Source: Herpetosiphon aurantiacus DSM 785 (lineage in GTDB: Bacteria > Chloroflexota > Chloroflexia > Chloroflexales > Herpetosiphonaceae). From it: 64,000 bases of DNA. Position numbers and translations under genes: made by a program. A model generated the notes under the pieces. The model saw only the letters and a list, made by a program, of their open reading frames with translations. It made no database searches and was not told the origin of the DNA. The stretch spans positions 3,053,199 to 3,117,198 of the forward strand of contig CP000875.1 of assembly GCA_000018565.1 (NCBI GenBank), read 5' to 3'. Positions 1 through 8,587 of the stretch are shown piece by piece; the first letter of the stretch is position 1, and each line of letters begins with the position of its first letter.

Positions 1-386
1 TTGCGCCGCCAAGCGCCGATAATCCCCAAGACATTGCCCAAGAAAAAGCTAATCACGGTGGCTAAACCAGCCAACAAGATAGTCCACATAAATCCAGTTG
101 AAATCACATCGGTAACTTGGGCCGGAAAGAAATTGATCGAGATGCCAAACTCTCCGCGACTCAAACTTCTCAAGTAGTTGAAATATTGTTCAAGCAAAGG
201 GGCATCGCTTAGGCCATAAGCTTTGCGCAGCGAATCGATTTCTTCAGGGCGTAGGCGGCCTTGAAAACGGGCGAAGATAGCCGAGGCTGGGTCACCAGGC
301 ATAAGCCGGGGTAGGTAGAAATTGACGGTAAGCGAGACCCAAGCCGCGACCGCGTAAAAGCCCAGCCGTCGCAACAAGAAACGCAT
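1..386 (-). CDS. ABC transporter permease, OppB/DppB type (N-terminal part, runs off window)
   Basis: Inner-membrane permease of a peptide/oligosaccharide ABC importer. The reading frame starts at the ATG at 386 (complement) and continues past base 1, giving about 128 residues. It begins MRFLLRRLGFYAVAAWVSL, an N-terminal membrane helix, followed by the usual periplasmic stretch of this family (RLMPGDPASAIFARF, then a 'LRKAYGLSD' segment and 'LEQYFNYLRSLSRGEFG') and the start of a second helix at TDVISTGFMWTILLAGL. An AAGGAA ribosome-binding site precedes the ATG. It lies directly downstream of the family 5 substrate-binding protein gene on the same strand, so the two form one uptake operon. 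The family is secure; the substrate is inferred only from neighbours (LacI regulator, beta-glucosidases), which suggest oligosaccharides rather than peptides. Confidence 0.9.
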   Translation of the reverse strand, partial: MRFLLRRLGFYAVAAWVSLTVNFYLPRLMPGDPASAIFARFQGRLRPEEIDSLRKAYGLSDAPLLEQYFNYLRSLSRGEFGISINFFPAQVTDVISTGFMWTILLAGLATVISFFLGNVLGIIGAWRR

Positions 387-424
387 GGTTCTTCCTTTCA
401 GGGTTTCGCGCCTGGGTCGGGTTG

Positions 425-450
425 GTGCTGGAGCCTAGTGGCTCCAGCAC
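425..450 (-). terminator. Intercistronic hairpin between binding protein and permease genes
   Basis: A perfect 11-bp inverted repeat (425-435 with 440-450, loop TAGT) sits between the stop of the binding-protein gene and the start of the permease gene. It has no T-run on the minus strand, so it is more likely a partial terminator or an mRNA 3' stabiliser. Such hairpins commonly give the binding protein a higher level than the permeases. Confidence 0.6.
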
Positions 451-470
451 ACGACCAAACCAGACACAGC

Positions 471-2264
471 TTATTTTGGTTTGATGTTGGTCAAGAGGAT
501 CAAGCGGTCGGGTTGGGCGAACGATGAAAGCAAGACATAGGGGTTTTCTTCGTTCGGGAAGTTGGTAAAGCGTTTGGTGTTGTATTCACCCCAATAGATG
601 TTTGGCATAATTGGGATAGCTGGGGCTTCTTGAACAAAGATCATCTGAATTTCGTTCATGATTTTCTTTTGTTCGGCTGGGTCTGAGGTTTTGACAAATT
701 GTGAGTACAATTCATCGACCTTTGGATTACCATAGCGGTGCCAGTTGTCGCCGTTGGCTTCGCCAATTGGGGTATCGGCGGTTTCACCTGACATCAAGCC
801 ACGATAGAATTGGAGTGGGGTTGGGGCATTGTTGCTCCAGCCAATCGACATATCAAACTCGCCCTTTTGAACTTTATCGAACCAAGCGCTAAAGTCGTAG
901 GTACGGGTAGTGGCGTTGATGCCGATTTCTTTCAAGCTTTCAGCAATGATTTGGTCGGTGGTCACCCAGTCGGTCCAGCCAGAAACCACGTTGATATCGT
1001 AGGTCATTGGCGTGCCATCGGGCAATACGCGAATCCCATCAGCGCCACGGGTCAGGCCAGCAGCATCCAACATTGCATTGGCTTTTTCAACATCAAAGTT
1101 GACCCAATCGCCAGCAGCAACGGCTTCAGGGTTTTTCCAATCAGCAAACGATTCAGGCAAACCAGTTGCATCTGAAGGGCCGTTGTAGCTGTAGGTAGCA
1201 ATTTCAGTAATTTGTTGGCGATCGAAGCCCATGCTGATCGCTTTGCGCACGTTAGGATCGTTGAATGGAGCCTTGGTGGTGTTCAAGAGCAACATCACTG
1301 GCGCATTGACTGGTGGGAACCAGTAGTGGTTGTTTTCAGGATCTTTGGCGACATAGGTGTTTTCAACATCAGGAATGAAGTTGCTAGCCAAGTCGTTTTC
1401 GCCATTGATCGTTGCCAAGTTGGCGGCATCGTTGCTGGGGTAGGCTGGTTGGCGAATACCATCGATATATGGTTTGCCAGCTTGCCAGTAGTTTGGATTC
1501 TTGCCAAGTTCCCAGATTTGGTCTTGGAAGCGGATGATTTCGGTGAATGGACCGGTTGCAACTGGAGTTTCGTTGGTGAAGGTCACTGGATCAGCGATCT
1601 TGCTCCAGATATGTTCTGGCACAATCATTTGATGGCCAATATCATACAGCGCGATGGTTGAAACTTCGCTGAACTTCACGACAACTTTATTGCCATCGGC
1701 AGCGACGCTATCAACAAAACGCATTGCAGCGCGGCCATTGCCTTGCAGCTTTTCGTTTTCTTTCATCAAATTGAGCGTGTAGGCAACGTCTTTTGAGCTA
1801 AATGCTTCGCCGTCTGACCACTTCACGCCATCGCGGATAGTGAAGGTCAACTCGGTGTTATCGCTATTCCAAGCCCATTCGGTGGCGAGCCATGGCTCGA
1901 TTTTACCGGTGGCAATGTTGTAAATAAACATTGGCTCGTAAATCCCGGCGGCAGTTGGCCAGCGGTTATCACTAGCAAATGGGTTGAAATTGCGCACCCA
2001 AGTTGATTGTTGTTGGTCTGAAACCGTCAAAAATAGTTTGCCATCACTGCTCGTGGAACCGGTATCTGTGGTTGCAGCAGCAGTTGGTTCGGCGGTTGGA
2101 TCGGTGCTGCCCGTGGCAGGAGCTTCTGTTGCAGTAGCGGCTGGGGCGGTTGTACTTGGTGCTTGAGTTGCTTGTGGTGTGAGGGTTGACGCATCACCAC
2201 ATGCGGCCAACATGCTGGTAAAGATAATAACCAGCAACATCAACGCAGGAAACCGTAGCTTCAT
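471..2264 (-). CDS. ABC transporter substrate-binding lipoprotein, family 5 (SBP_bac_5)
   Basis: Extracytoplasmic ligand receptor of an ABC importer, 597 residues. Residues 1-22 form a lipoprotein signal peptide with the lipobox LAAC (Cys22); a low-complexity Thr/Ala/Pro linker (about 25-75) tethers the mature domain. The family 5 signature is visible: an 'EPWLATEWAWNSD' segment near 120-135 with 'TFTIRDGVKWSDGEAFSSKD' right after, then 'NDPNVRKAISMGFDR' in the middle and a periplasmic-binding C-terminal half. The length fits the family. An AAAGGG site lies 9 nt before the ATG. Family 5 proteins bind peptides or oligosaccharides such as cello-oligosaccharides. The adjacent LacI regulator and the beta-glucosidases and GH8 enzyme in the window favour a sugar ligand, but the sequence alone does not decide this. 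Confidence 0.92.
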   Translation of the reverse strand: MKLRFPALMLLVIIFTSMLAACGDASTLTPQATQAPSTTAPAATATEAPATGSTDPTAEPTAAATTDTGSTSSDGKLFLTVSDQQQSTWVRNFNPFASDNRWPTAAGIYEPMFIYNIATGKIEPWLATEWAWNSDNTELTFTIRDGVKWSDGEAFSSKDVAYTLNLMKENEKLQGNGRAAMRFVDSVAADGNKVVVKFSEVSTIALYDIGHQMIVPEHIWSKIADPVTFTNETPVATGPFTEIIRFQDQIWELGKNPNYWQAGKPYIDGIRQPAYPSNDAANLATINGENDLASNFIPDVENTYVAKDPENNHYWFPPVNAPVMLLLNTTKAPFNDPNVRKAISMGFDRQQITEIATYSYNGPSDATGLPESFADWKNPEAVAAGDWVNFDVEKANAMLDAAGLTRGADGIRVLPDGTPMTYDINVVSGWTDWVTTDQIIAESLKEIGINATTRTYDFSAWFDKVQKGEFDMSIGWSNNAPTPLQFYRGLMSGETADTPIGEANGDNWHRYGNPKVDELYSQFVKTSDPAEQKKIMNEIQMIFVQEAPAIPIMPNIYWGEYNTKRFTNFPNEENPYVLLSSFAQPDRLILLTNIKPK

Positions 2265-2286
2265 GGTGGATACCCTTTCTGTATGC

Positions 2287-2302
2287 GATAGATCGTTCTA
2301 TC
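2287..2302. promoter_or_regulatory. Inverted repeat in the leader of the binding-protein gene
   Basis: GATAGA-TCGT-TCTATC, a 6-4-6 inverted repeat 22 bp upstream of the binding-protein ATG. It differs from the LacI-type sites upstream of the lacI-family gene. It could be an operator or a small leader hairpin; no further support. Confidence 0.35.
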
Positions 2303-2360
2303 CACACACCCGCGCTGCTCAGTGGGCCCTACGTCACAGGCGGGCGACAACTTTGTCGCG

Positions 2361-3446
2361 TTACACGTTCCGAGGAACGTCGCACGATTGGCGAATAATC
2401 AAGGTAGTTGGCAAAATGGTACGCGCTATCGGTTGCTCAGGATTATTGATCCGAGCTAGCAACATTCGAACAGCTTCGCGTCCCAGTTGTTCTAATGGCT
2501 GGGCGACCGTCGTCAATGGCGGTGCTACCTGCGAGGCTTGCGCAATATCATCAAAGCCAATCACCGAGATGTCACTTGGAATCCGCAATCCGGCATCGCG
2601 AACCGCTTCCATCACCCCAAAGGCCATTACATCGTTCGAGGCAAAAATTGCTGTTGGTGGCTCTGGCAGCCGCAACAGGCTTTGTGCCCCAGCGTAGCCT
2701 TCAGGTTGATAATAGGTTCCTTCATACACGAGTTGTGGATCGGCTGGCAAACCATGGTCACGCAGCGCTGCTTGATAACCACTCAGGCGATCTTGCGAGC
2801 TGCGCATATCCATCATGCCCGTCAGAAACCCAATCCGTCGATGACCAAGCTCAATCAGATAGCGCGTGGCATCGTAGCCACCCTGCCAATTAGTGGTAAT
2901 CACCACTGGAGTGCGCTCGTCAAGCCCTTGATGATCGATCAGGACATAGGGGAAGTTGGTCTGATCAAGAGTTTCCAAATAGGCTTCAAGGTTTTCTGGC
3001 AAAACCAAGAGCAGCCCATCAGTCATGCCCTGGATCAAATTGTTGACGTAAATCCGTTCTTTGATTTTGCGGCGATGGGTGGTATAGAGCATCAGATTGT
3101 ATTGAGCAGCACTGAGCGACTCGTCAATCCCGCGCACAATTTCACCCATATAGCTTGAGCCAAGATCGCGCACCAACAACCCAACTGCATATGAGCGCCC
3201 ACCAGCCAAACTTCTGGCCTGCTGGTTGACGACATAGCCCAAGCTTGTAATCGCTTTCAGCACCCGTTCACGAGTATCCGATTTAACATATTCTTTGTTA
3301 TTGACCACTCGCGAGACAGTTGCATACGAGACACCAGCTTCACGCGCCACATCCATAATCGTGGTGCTGCTAAGGCCATTGCCATTCGGGCGGCGGCCTC
3401 GGGGCGTTTTTAGGGTTTGGGTTGGTTGTTCGAGTTTTTTGCTCAT
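2361..3446 (-). CDS. LacI-family transcriptional regulator
   Basis: Sugar-responsive repressor of about 361 residues. An N-terminal LacI helix-turn-helix is clear (MDVAREAGVSYATVSRVVNN), followed by the hinge (GYVVNQQARSLAGGRSYAVGLL) and a periplasmic-binding-like effector domain containing 'GFDDIAQASQVAPPLTTVAQP' near the C-terminus, all in the family's usual order. I chose the ATG at 3446 because AAAGG lies upstream at about 12 nt; an in-frame ATG at 3467 has no Shine-Dalgarno site and would add seven residues. It lies upstream of, and on the same strand as, the binding protein and permease genes, so it probably controls them. Three LacI-like operators in its own promoter region suggest autoregulation. 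A GCGACA-AAGT-TGTCGC hairpin (minus-strand reading) follows the stop codon. Confidence 0.92.
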   Translation of the reverse strand: MSKKLEQPTQTLKTPRGRRPNGNGLSSTTIMDVAREAGVSYATVSRVVNNKEYVKSDTRERVLKAITSLGYVVNQQARSLAGGRSYAVGLLVRDLGSSYMGEIVRGIDESLSAAQYNLMLYTTHRRKIKERIYVNNLIQGMTDGLLLVLPENLEAYLETLDQTNFPYVLIDHQGLDERTPVVITTNWQGGYDATRYLIELGHRRIGFLTGMMDMRSSQDRLSGYQAALRDHGLPADPQLVYEGTYYQPEGYAGAQSLLRLPEPPTAIFASNDVMAFGVMEAVRDAGLRIPSDISVIGFDDIAQASQVAPPLTTVAQPLEQLGREAVRMLLARINNPEQPIARTILPTTLIIRQSCDVPRNV

Positions 3447-3467
3447 TGCGTTGTTGCGCCTTTGCAT

Positions 3468-3885
3468 CTGCGAACTGGATTGTGAATTGTAAGCATTTAC
3501 AGAACGATTGTGGGGTTTTGCACCTAGAGAGGCTTGTTCGGTTTTTTATTCTTGCAAACGCTTACAGAAATGATTGTAAACGATGCAATATACTTTCGTC
3601 AAGTAGGCTGAGATAAGTCAGAAGTCAAAAGGCAAAAGGCAAAAAAGGGCTAGGATTCAGGGATCAGGGGCCAGTAGTCAAGGTTCAAGCATGTGGCACA
3701 GCAAAATAATCATACAAATCTGTGGCAATCTGTGGCTAAAAACTTAACCTTCGCGCTCTTCGTGTCCTTCGTGGATCAAATTGGCCAAATCCGTCCGCTG
3801 ATTGGCGCGATTGAGCCTTGTAGCACGGCTGATCGCTGGTTATGCTTATGGCCAGATTCTACCCAACTAGTCCGAAGGAGTCGCC
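3468..3885. other. Intergenic region with degenerate repeated modules
   Basis: 418 bp between the divergent lacI-family and glxA-like genes. Besides the operator cluster it holds a patchwork of simple modules: AAGTCAAAAGGCAAAAGGCAAAAAAG (about 3620-3645), GGATTCAGGGATCAGGGGCCAG (about 3653-3674), two tandem AATCTGTGG units (about 3717-3736), and a CTTCG-rich stretch ending TTCGTGGATCAAA (about 3749-3780). Such modules recur between genes in many bacterial genomes. No credible gene is seen; a small open frame at 3693-3974 lacks a ribosome-binding site. Confidence 0.5.
3488..3588. promoter_or_regulatory. Cluster of three LacI-type operator-like sites upstream of the lacI-family gene
   Basis: TGTAAGCATTTACA (3488-3501), TGCAAACGCTTACA (3553-3566) and TGTAAACGATGCAA (3575-3588) all resemble the LacI/CcpA-type pseudo-palindrome TGTAARCGNTTRCA with a central CG or its variant. 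Start-to-start spacings are 65 bp and 22 bp (about two helical turns). They lie 42-142 bp upstream of the regulator's start, as expected for autoregulation with co-operative binding or looping. Confidence 0.65.
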
Positions 3886-4860
3886 ATGCAGGAATCGATC
3901 AGGCCAATCTATGTATTGCTCTTGCCGCATGTGCAATTGCTCGATTGCGCTGGCCCAAGCCAAGTGTTTTTTGAGGCAATGTTGCAAGGCGCAAACTATC
4001 AATTAATATTTTGTGGTATAGATTCAGTCGTCACCAGTGCCCAAGGTTTGGTACTACAAACCCAATCGGGCTTACCCGAAATCCAACCAGAAGCCACGAT
4101 TTTGATTCCGGGGGTGCAGCTCGATTATTACGCCGATCTCAGTACTCCAATCGATCCAAAGATTACACATTGGCTGCAGGCTAGCGCTGCGGCTGGCTGT
4201 CGAATTGCCGCAATTTGTAGTGGCGCATTTGTGCTTGGCGAGGCAGGCCTGCTCGATAATCGCCCATGCACAACCCATTGGTCAGCACTGGAATTATTAC
4301 AACAACGCTATCCCAAAGCTCAAGTACGCCAAAATGTGTTATATATTCAAGCTGATCGAATTATCACCAGCGCTGGAATTAGCACAGGCATTGATCTGGC
4401 CTTGGCACTGGTTGAACAAGATTATGATGCGTTGTTGGTAGCGAAAATCGCCCGCCAATTGGTGCTGTATCTGCGACGCAGCGGCCAGCAAACCCAGCAC
4501 AGCGTCTATTTGCAATATCGCAACCATCTGCATATCGGAGTTCATCGGGTTCAAGACTATCTTGCCGAACATTTAGCCGAAACGATCAGCCTTGAACAAC
4601 TGGCTGCAATCGCCAAATTAAGTGTTCGCTCACTCAATCGGGCATTTCGCACCACGCTTGGCCTAACACCCATTAGCTATCAACAACAATTACGTTTAGA
4701 GCTAGCCGCCAATTTACTACATAACCCCGCTTGGAGCATTGAACACATCGCGCAGCAAGTTGGGTTCAGCGATACTCGCCATTTTCGGCGGCTTTGGCAA
4801 CGCTACTTTGGCACAAATCCCACCCAATCACGGCATACTCAGGAGCCAAATCAATGCTAA
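3886..4860 (+). CDS. GlxA/FtrA-type transcriptional regulator (DJ-1/PfpI domain plus AraC HTH)
   Basis: Cytoplasmic regulator of 324 residues with a class I glutamine amidotransferase-like (DJ-1/PfpI) sensor domain at about 5-185 and an AraC/XylS DNA-binding domain at about 215-315. In the sensor domain the nucleophile-elbow cysteine is present in 'IAAICSGAFVL' (Cys111). The two HTH motifs are 'ISLEQLAAIAKLSVRSLNRAF' split over two helices, and 'WSIEHIAQQVGFSD', followed by the family-typical 'RLWQRYFGTNP'. The start is set by AAGGAG 6 nt before the ATG. The next gene starts inside this gene's stop region, so the two are translationally coupled. Its partner is a paralogue of the sensor domain fused to membrane helices. 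Known family members sense small metabolites; the ligand here is unknown. Confidence 0.9.
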   Translation: MQESIRPIYVLLLPHVQLLDCAGPSQVFFEAMLQGANYQLIFCGIDSVVTSAQGLVLQTQSGLPEIQPEATILIPGVQLDYYADLSTPIDPKITHWLQASAAAGCRIAAICSGAFVLGEAGLLDNRPCTTHWSALELLQQRYPKAQVRQNVLYIQADRIITSAGISTGIDLALALVEQDYDALLVAKIARQLVLYLRRSGQQTQHSVYLQYRNHLHIGVHRVQDYLAEHLAETISLEQLAAIAKLSVRSLNRAFRTTLGLTPISYQQQLRLELAANLLHNPAWSIEHIAQQVGFSDTRHFRRLWQRYFGTNPTQSRHTQEPNQC

Positions 4861-6188
4861 AACGTCAGCTTACGCGCCTCGGTTATTTGCTGCTAGCTTG
4901 CCTACCGTTATTGTTAGCCGCCAGCATTGGCAGCTATTATTCAATGCAGGTGGCGATGAGTATTCGCAGCGATAAACCCAACATTCAATCACAGCCAATA
5001 GTATATGATGCCCAAAAACCAACCGCCGTAATTCTGCTTGGCAATACGGTTAGCGAAATTACCGATGTGCTCGCACCCTATGCCTTATTAGCCAAAACAG
5101 GCTTGTATAATGTCTATACAGTGGCCGAAACAAGCAGCGTGCGCAGCCTCAGCGGTGGGCTTGATTTGCTGCCTGATTATTCTTTTGCAGGCCTTGCAAC
5201 GTTGCTCAAGCAACCACCAGCGCTAGTGATTGTGCCTGCAATTACTGAAATTCAGGCCAGCCAAAATCAACCAGTTTTGGCATGGCTGCGCCAACAATCC
5301 CAAGCAGCCAGCACGGTGATGTCATGGTGTACTGGGGCTGAGGTTTTAGCTGAAAGCGGATTGCTCGATGGCTTGCCAGCCACCGCCCACTGGGCCGATC
5401 TGAGTAGTTTACAAAAGCGCTATCCCAAGGTTAAATGGCAAAATAATCAACGTTATGTCGATATCAATCAACAGATAATCACCACAGCCGGATTAACCTC
5501 GGGGATTGATGCAACCCTGTATTTCTTGCAAAAAATGCATGGTGCAGATGTAAGTCAGCAGTTGGCCGACATGATCAATTATTCAGACCAAAGCTACCTT
5601 GAACATGCTACAATGCAGCCTTTCAGCATAACCCCAAGCGATAGTGTTTATCTGCTGAATGCGGCATTCTATTGGCCCAAGCAAACGCTGGGCATTTGGC
5701 TCAGCCAAGGGGTTGACGAGCTAGCGTTAGCAGCCTTTTTCGATGTTTATACAGGTTCGTGGGTTTACGATTTTCGGACAATTGGCGCAGAGCCAAACAT
5801 TCGCTCAGCCCATGGCTTACAACTGATCCCACGCTATCAAGCAGCTACGCACATCGATCGTTTGGTTGGGTTTGGCCCGAATCAACAGGCTCAAACCTGG
5901 GCCGAGCAGCAGCAAATGACCTATCACGAACTTGATTTAGCACAACAAGGCAATATGTTCGAGCAGGCGCTTGTCCGATTTGCGATAGATCAAGACCAAG
6001 CTAGTGCTCAATTTGCCGCCAAACGCATGGAATATCGCCAACCATTAACTTTGCATGGGGCAAGTTGGCCGTGGCGTACATTGATAGGAATTGGCGTTTG
6101 GTTAGGGGTTGGAATTGGGGCGTGCTATGGGTTGCGGCGGATCAGCAACAAGCGCAAATCCGCCGCTACGAACGAAAACTTAGGCTAA
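4854..6188 (+). CDS. Membrane-anchored DJ-1/PfpI-like protein, paralogue of the upstream regulator's sensor domain
   Basis: 444 residues. The order is an N-terminal signal-anchor (LGYLLLACLPLLLAASIG), a full DJ-1/PfpI-like domain with an intact nucleophile-elbow cysteine (VMSWCTGAEVL), a second shorter DJ-1-like segment without that cysteine ('VYDFRTIGAEPNIRSAHGL'), and a C-terminal helix (TLIGIGVWLGVGIGACYGL) with a basic tail. The first domain resembles the preceding GlxA-like protein: both carry 'AESGLLD/GEAGLLD', a Thr-His-Trp or Ala-His-Trp motif, 'QRYPK/KRYPK' and 'ITTAGLTSGIDA/ITSAGISTGIDL'. I start at ATG 4854, overlapping the upstream stop by 7 nt, with AGGAG 9 nt before it; a longer frame from 4794 lacks such a site. 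The role is unknown. The pairing suggests a membrane sensor or enzyme working with the regulator. Confidence 0.8.
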   Translation: MLKRQLTRLGYLLLACLPLLLAASIGSYYSMQVAMSIRSDKPNIQSQPIVYDAQKPTAVILLGNTVSEITDVLAPYALLAKTGLYNVYTVAETSSVRSLSGGLDLLPDYSFAGLATLLKQPPALVIVPAITEIQASQNQPVLAWLRQQSQAASTVMSWCTGAEVLAESGLLDGLPATAHWADLSSLQKRYPKVKWQNNQRYVDINQQIITTAGLTSGIDATLYFLQKMHGADVSQQLADMINYSDQSYLEHATMQPFSITPSDSVYLLNAAFYWPKQTLGIWLSQGVDELALAAFFDVYTGSWVYDFRTIGAEPNIRSAHGLQLIPRYQAATHIDRLVGFGPNQQAQTWAEQQQMTYHELDLAQQGNMFEQALVRFAIDQDQASAQFAAKRMEYRQPLTLHGASWPWRTLIGIGVWLGVGIGACYGLRRISNKRKSAATNENLG

Positions 6189-7538
6189 AACTTCCAATGG
6201 TTGGACGGCGTTGGCCTTGACCACACGGCTATACCAATGAGCGCTAGCCTTGGGGATGCGTTGTTGGGTTTCGTAATCGACCCAAATCACGCCAAAGCGT
6301 TGGCTATAGCCCTTGGCCCACTCAAAGTTATCCATCAATGACCAGACAAAGTAGCCCGCCAATGGCACCCCAGCAGCAATTGCATCGGAGCAAACGCTCA
6401 GGTGATCGTGCAAATATTGGGTGCGACGGGTATCATTGACTTCGCCATGCGCGTCAGGGCCATCGTTGTAGCTAGCACCATTTTCAGTCACATAAATTTT
6501 GCCTGGGTTGTAGGCAAAGGCCAAGCGCTTGAGCAAATCGCCTAAGCCTTGAGGGTACACTTCCCAGCCAATATCGGTATATTCGGAATCTAGTTTGGGC
6601 GCGGTTCCAGTTTTGGGATCGTGAATCACCGCCCGACTGTAGTAGTTTACACCCAAGAAATCGGTAGTTGCGGCCATGGCCTTGAAGTCGCCATCGTGAA
6701 CAAAATCGAGGCCATTAGGCAAGTAGCCAAGTTCAGTGTAATCGCGCACCATATCGGCAGGATATTCGCGGCCATACACTGGGTCGAGGAACCAGCGATT
6801 GAAGAAACCATCAAAGTGGCGGGTTGCATTCAAATCTTCGGTACTACGTGAAGCAGGCATCGCTGGCGTAAAGTTCAGCGTGATCCCAACGCTAGCCTGT
6901 GGTACGTTGCGCCGAATTACATCAACCGCCCAGCCGTGCGAAAGCAAAAGATGATGGCTGGCCTTCAAGCCGTCATTCCAATTTTTTCGGCCTGGAGCAT
7001 GTTCGCCAATTTGGTAGCCGAGCAACCCTGCACACCATGGCTCGTTGTGAGTAATCCAATCTTTGACAGTATCGCCCAAGGCACGGCTGACCGCATCGGC
7101 ATATTCAACAAAAGCTTCAGCCGTAGCCCGCTCAGGCCAACCGCCAGCATCTTCGAGAATTTGCGGCAAATCCCAGTGGTAGAGCGTTACAAATGGCCGA
7201 ATGTTGTGTTGCAGTAGTTCATCGACCAAGCGCCGATAAAAATCAAGGCCAGCCTGATTGACCGCACCACGTCCATTGGGCAACACGCGTGGCCAAGCCA
7301 CCGAAAATCGATAGGCTTGTAGACCCAAACGCGCCATCAAAGCAACATCATCACGATAGCGATTGTAATGATCGCAAGCAATATCACCATTGGATTGATC
7401 TAAAATAGCGCCTGGTTGTTTACAAAAACGATCCCAAATCGATTCGCTACGGCCATCGGCAAACGCAGCGCCTTCAATTTGATACGACGATGTGGCGGAA
7501 CCCCAGAGGAAATCGGAAGGAAAGGCACGCTGAGTCAT
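6180..7538 (-). CDS. Beta-glucosidase, glycoside hydrolase family 1
   Basis: Cytoplasmic retaining beta-glucosidase of 452 residues that would cleave cellobiose or related disaccharides after import. GH1 landmarks: N-terminal 'FLWGSATSSYQIEGA', acid/base Glu in 'THNEPW' and nucleophile Glu in 'YVTENGA', plus the aglycone-site 'WSLMDNFEWAKGY' near the C-terminus. Length is normal for the family. I use the ATG at 7538, which has AAGGAG 9 nt upstream; the frame stays open to 7574 but that stretch lacks a ribosome-binding site. Its stop overlaps the convergent DJ-1-like gene by 9 bp. A LacI-type operator (7669-7682) lies upstream and is nearly identical to the one in front of the second GH1 gene at 51820-53244. 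Confidence 0.95.
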   Translation of the reverse strand: MTQRAFPSDFLWGSATSSYQIEGAAFADGRSESIWDRFCKQPGAILDQSNGDIACDHYNRYRDDVALMARLGLQAYRFSVAWPRVLPNGRGAVNQAGLDFYRRLVDELLQHNIRPFVTLYHWDLPQILEDAGGWPERATAEAFVEYADAVSRALGDTVKDWITHNEPWCAGLLGYQIGEHAPGRKNWNDGLKASHHLLLSHGWAVDVIRRNVPQASVGITLNFTPAMPASRSTEDLNATRHFDGFFNRWFLDPVYGREYPADMVRDYTELGYLPNGLDFVHDGDFKAMAATTDFLGVNYYSRAVIHDPKTGTAPKLDSEYTDIGWEVYPQGLGDLLKRLAFAYNPGKIYVTENGASYNDGPDAHGEVNDTRRTQYLHDHLSVCSDAIAAGVPLAGYFVWSLMDNFEWAKGYSQRFGVIWVDYETQQRIPKASAHWYSRVVKANAVQPLEVLA

Positions 7539-7865
7539 GCCGGAGTACTCCTTGCAAACATGCTTTGTCTGCATACTCTAGCTACATTGCCCCACGCCAA
7601 CTATTGTACGGTAGGTTGCGACGCTTGGCAATGCAGCTTTTGGTTTGATATCGCTTAAAACCCATATTTGGAATCGGTTTCAAAGCAGATTTTAGCAGGT
7701 TTCGCGTATTTTCACAACAATCGCGCTAGCAAAATGATTAAAACATGCTAGCGCTAGTAAGAATATGTTTTATTGGCGAACAAACTGCTTGGAGTGGCGC
7801 ATTTCTGCTGAACGCAATCGTTTTTGTTGATCACATTCGTGCTAATCGACCTACATCAAGTCCAG
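7539..7865. other. Intergenic region between GH1 gene and endonuclease III gene
   Basis: 327 bp that hold the GH1 promoter region with its LacI-type operator and, at 7723-7754, a perfect 9-bp inverted repeat (GCGCTAGCA and TGCTAGCGC, 14-nt loop). The repeat is downstream of the nth-like gene and could end its transcript, although no T-run follows on the minus strand. No gene seen. Confidence 0.5.
7669..7682. promoter_or_regulatory. LacI-type operator upstream of GH1 gene
   Basis: TGGAATCGGTTTCA, a pseudo-palindrome around CG of the GalR/LacI class. It matches 12 of 14 bases of TGAAATCGGTCTCA upstream of the other GH1 gene (53278-53291). It lies 131 bp upstream of the start codon. Confidence 0.65.
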
Positions 7866-8534
7866 CTATGATGTTGAATTGGCTTGATAAAAATCGCAAA
7901 TCTCGGTTAATGGGCAGCGCTCGCAGGCTGGGCGTTGGGCATGGCAAATTTGGCGGCCATGCAACAACACACTGACATGAAATTGATACATTTGATCAAC
8001 TGGCACAGCCGACTCAAGCAAATCGTGGGCAGCATCGGCAGAAACTTTAGGCCCAATCATGCCAACCCGTTTGGCCACGCGATGAATGTGGGTATCGACG
8101 ATCATGGCGGGCTGATTGCAGGCAAAACAGAGCACACAGCCCGCCGTTTTGGGGCCAATGCCCGGCAGTGCGGTCAGCCAAGCCCGCGCTTCGTGCAAAC
8201 CTAGCTCGCGCAGAAAATCGAGGCTAAATTCGCCGCGTTGCTCCAAAATTACCGCCAAGGTATTTTGAATCCGCGCCGCCTTGATTTTAGCCAACCCACC
8301 AACGCGAATTGTTTCCTCTAACTCGCTTGATTCGGCGTTGAGCACTGCCGCCCACGTTGGGTAGCGCCCTTTGAGTTCGCGAAAAGCCCGACCACTATTA
8401 CGGTCGGAAGTATTTTGCGAAAGAATCGTCAAAACCAGCTCATCAAGTGGATCACGTTGAGTATGCAAGACGCGTGGACCAAAGCGTTCACGCAATATGT
8501 GTAACGTTTCAAGCACTTTCTCAGGGTTGAGCAT
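7866..8534 (-). CDS. nth: Endonuclease III (bifunctional DNA glycosylase/AP lyase)
   Basis: Base excision repair enzyme that removes oxidised pyrimidines and nicks at the abasic site, 222 residues. The helix-hairpin-helix LPGIGPKTA carries the catalytic lysine, the catalytic aspartate lies in 'IVDTHIHRVAKR', and the C-terminal iron-sulphur cluster motif is complete (Cys-x6-Cys-x2-Cys-x5-Cys in 'CHAQRPACERCPLTEIC'). The length is typical. The ATG at 8534 is better spaced from AAGGA than the GTG one codon upstream. It is a housekeeping gene, unrelated to the neighbours. Confidence 0.95.
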   Translation of the reverse strand: MLNPEKVLETLHILRERFGPRVLHTQRDPLDELVLTILSQNTSDRNSGRAFRELKGRYPTWAAVLNAESSELEETIRVGGLAKIKAARIQNTLAVILEQRGEFSLDFLRELGLHEARAWLTALPGIGPKTAGCVLCFACNQPAMIVDTHIHRVAKRVGMIGPKVSADAAHDLLESAVPVDQMYQFHVSVLLHGRQICHAQRPACERCPLTEICDFYQANSTS

Positions 8535-8587
8535 CACTGTTCCTTCTAACTAGCACTTGTCTTCTTAGCCTACCATAGCAATCAATC

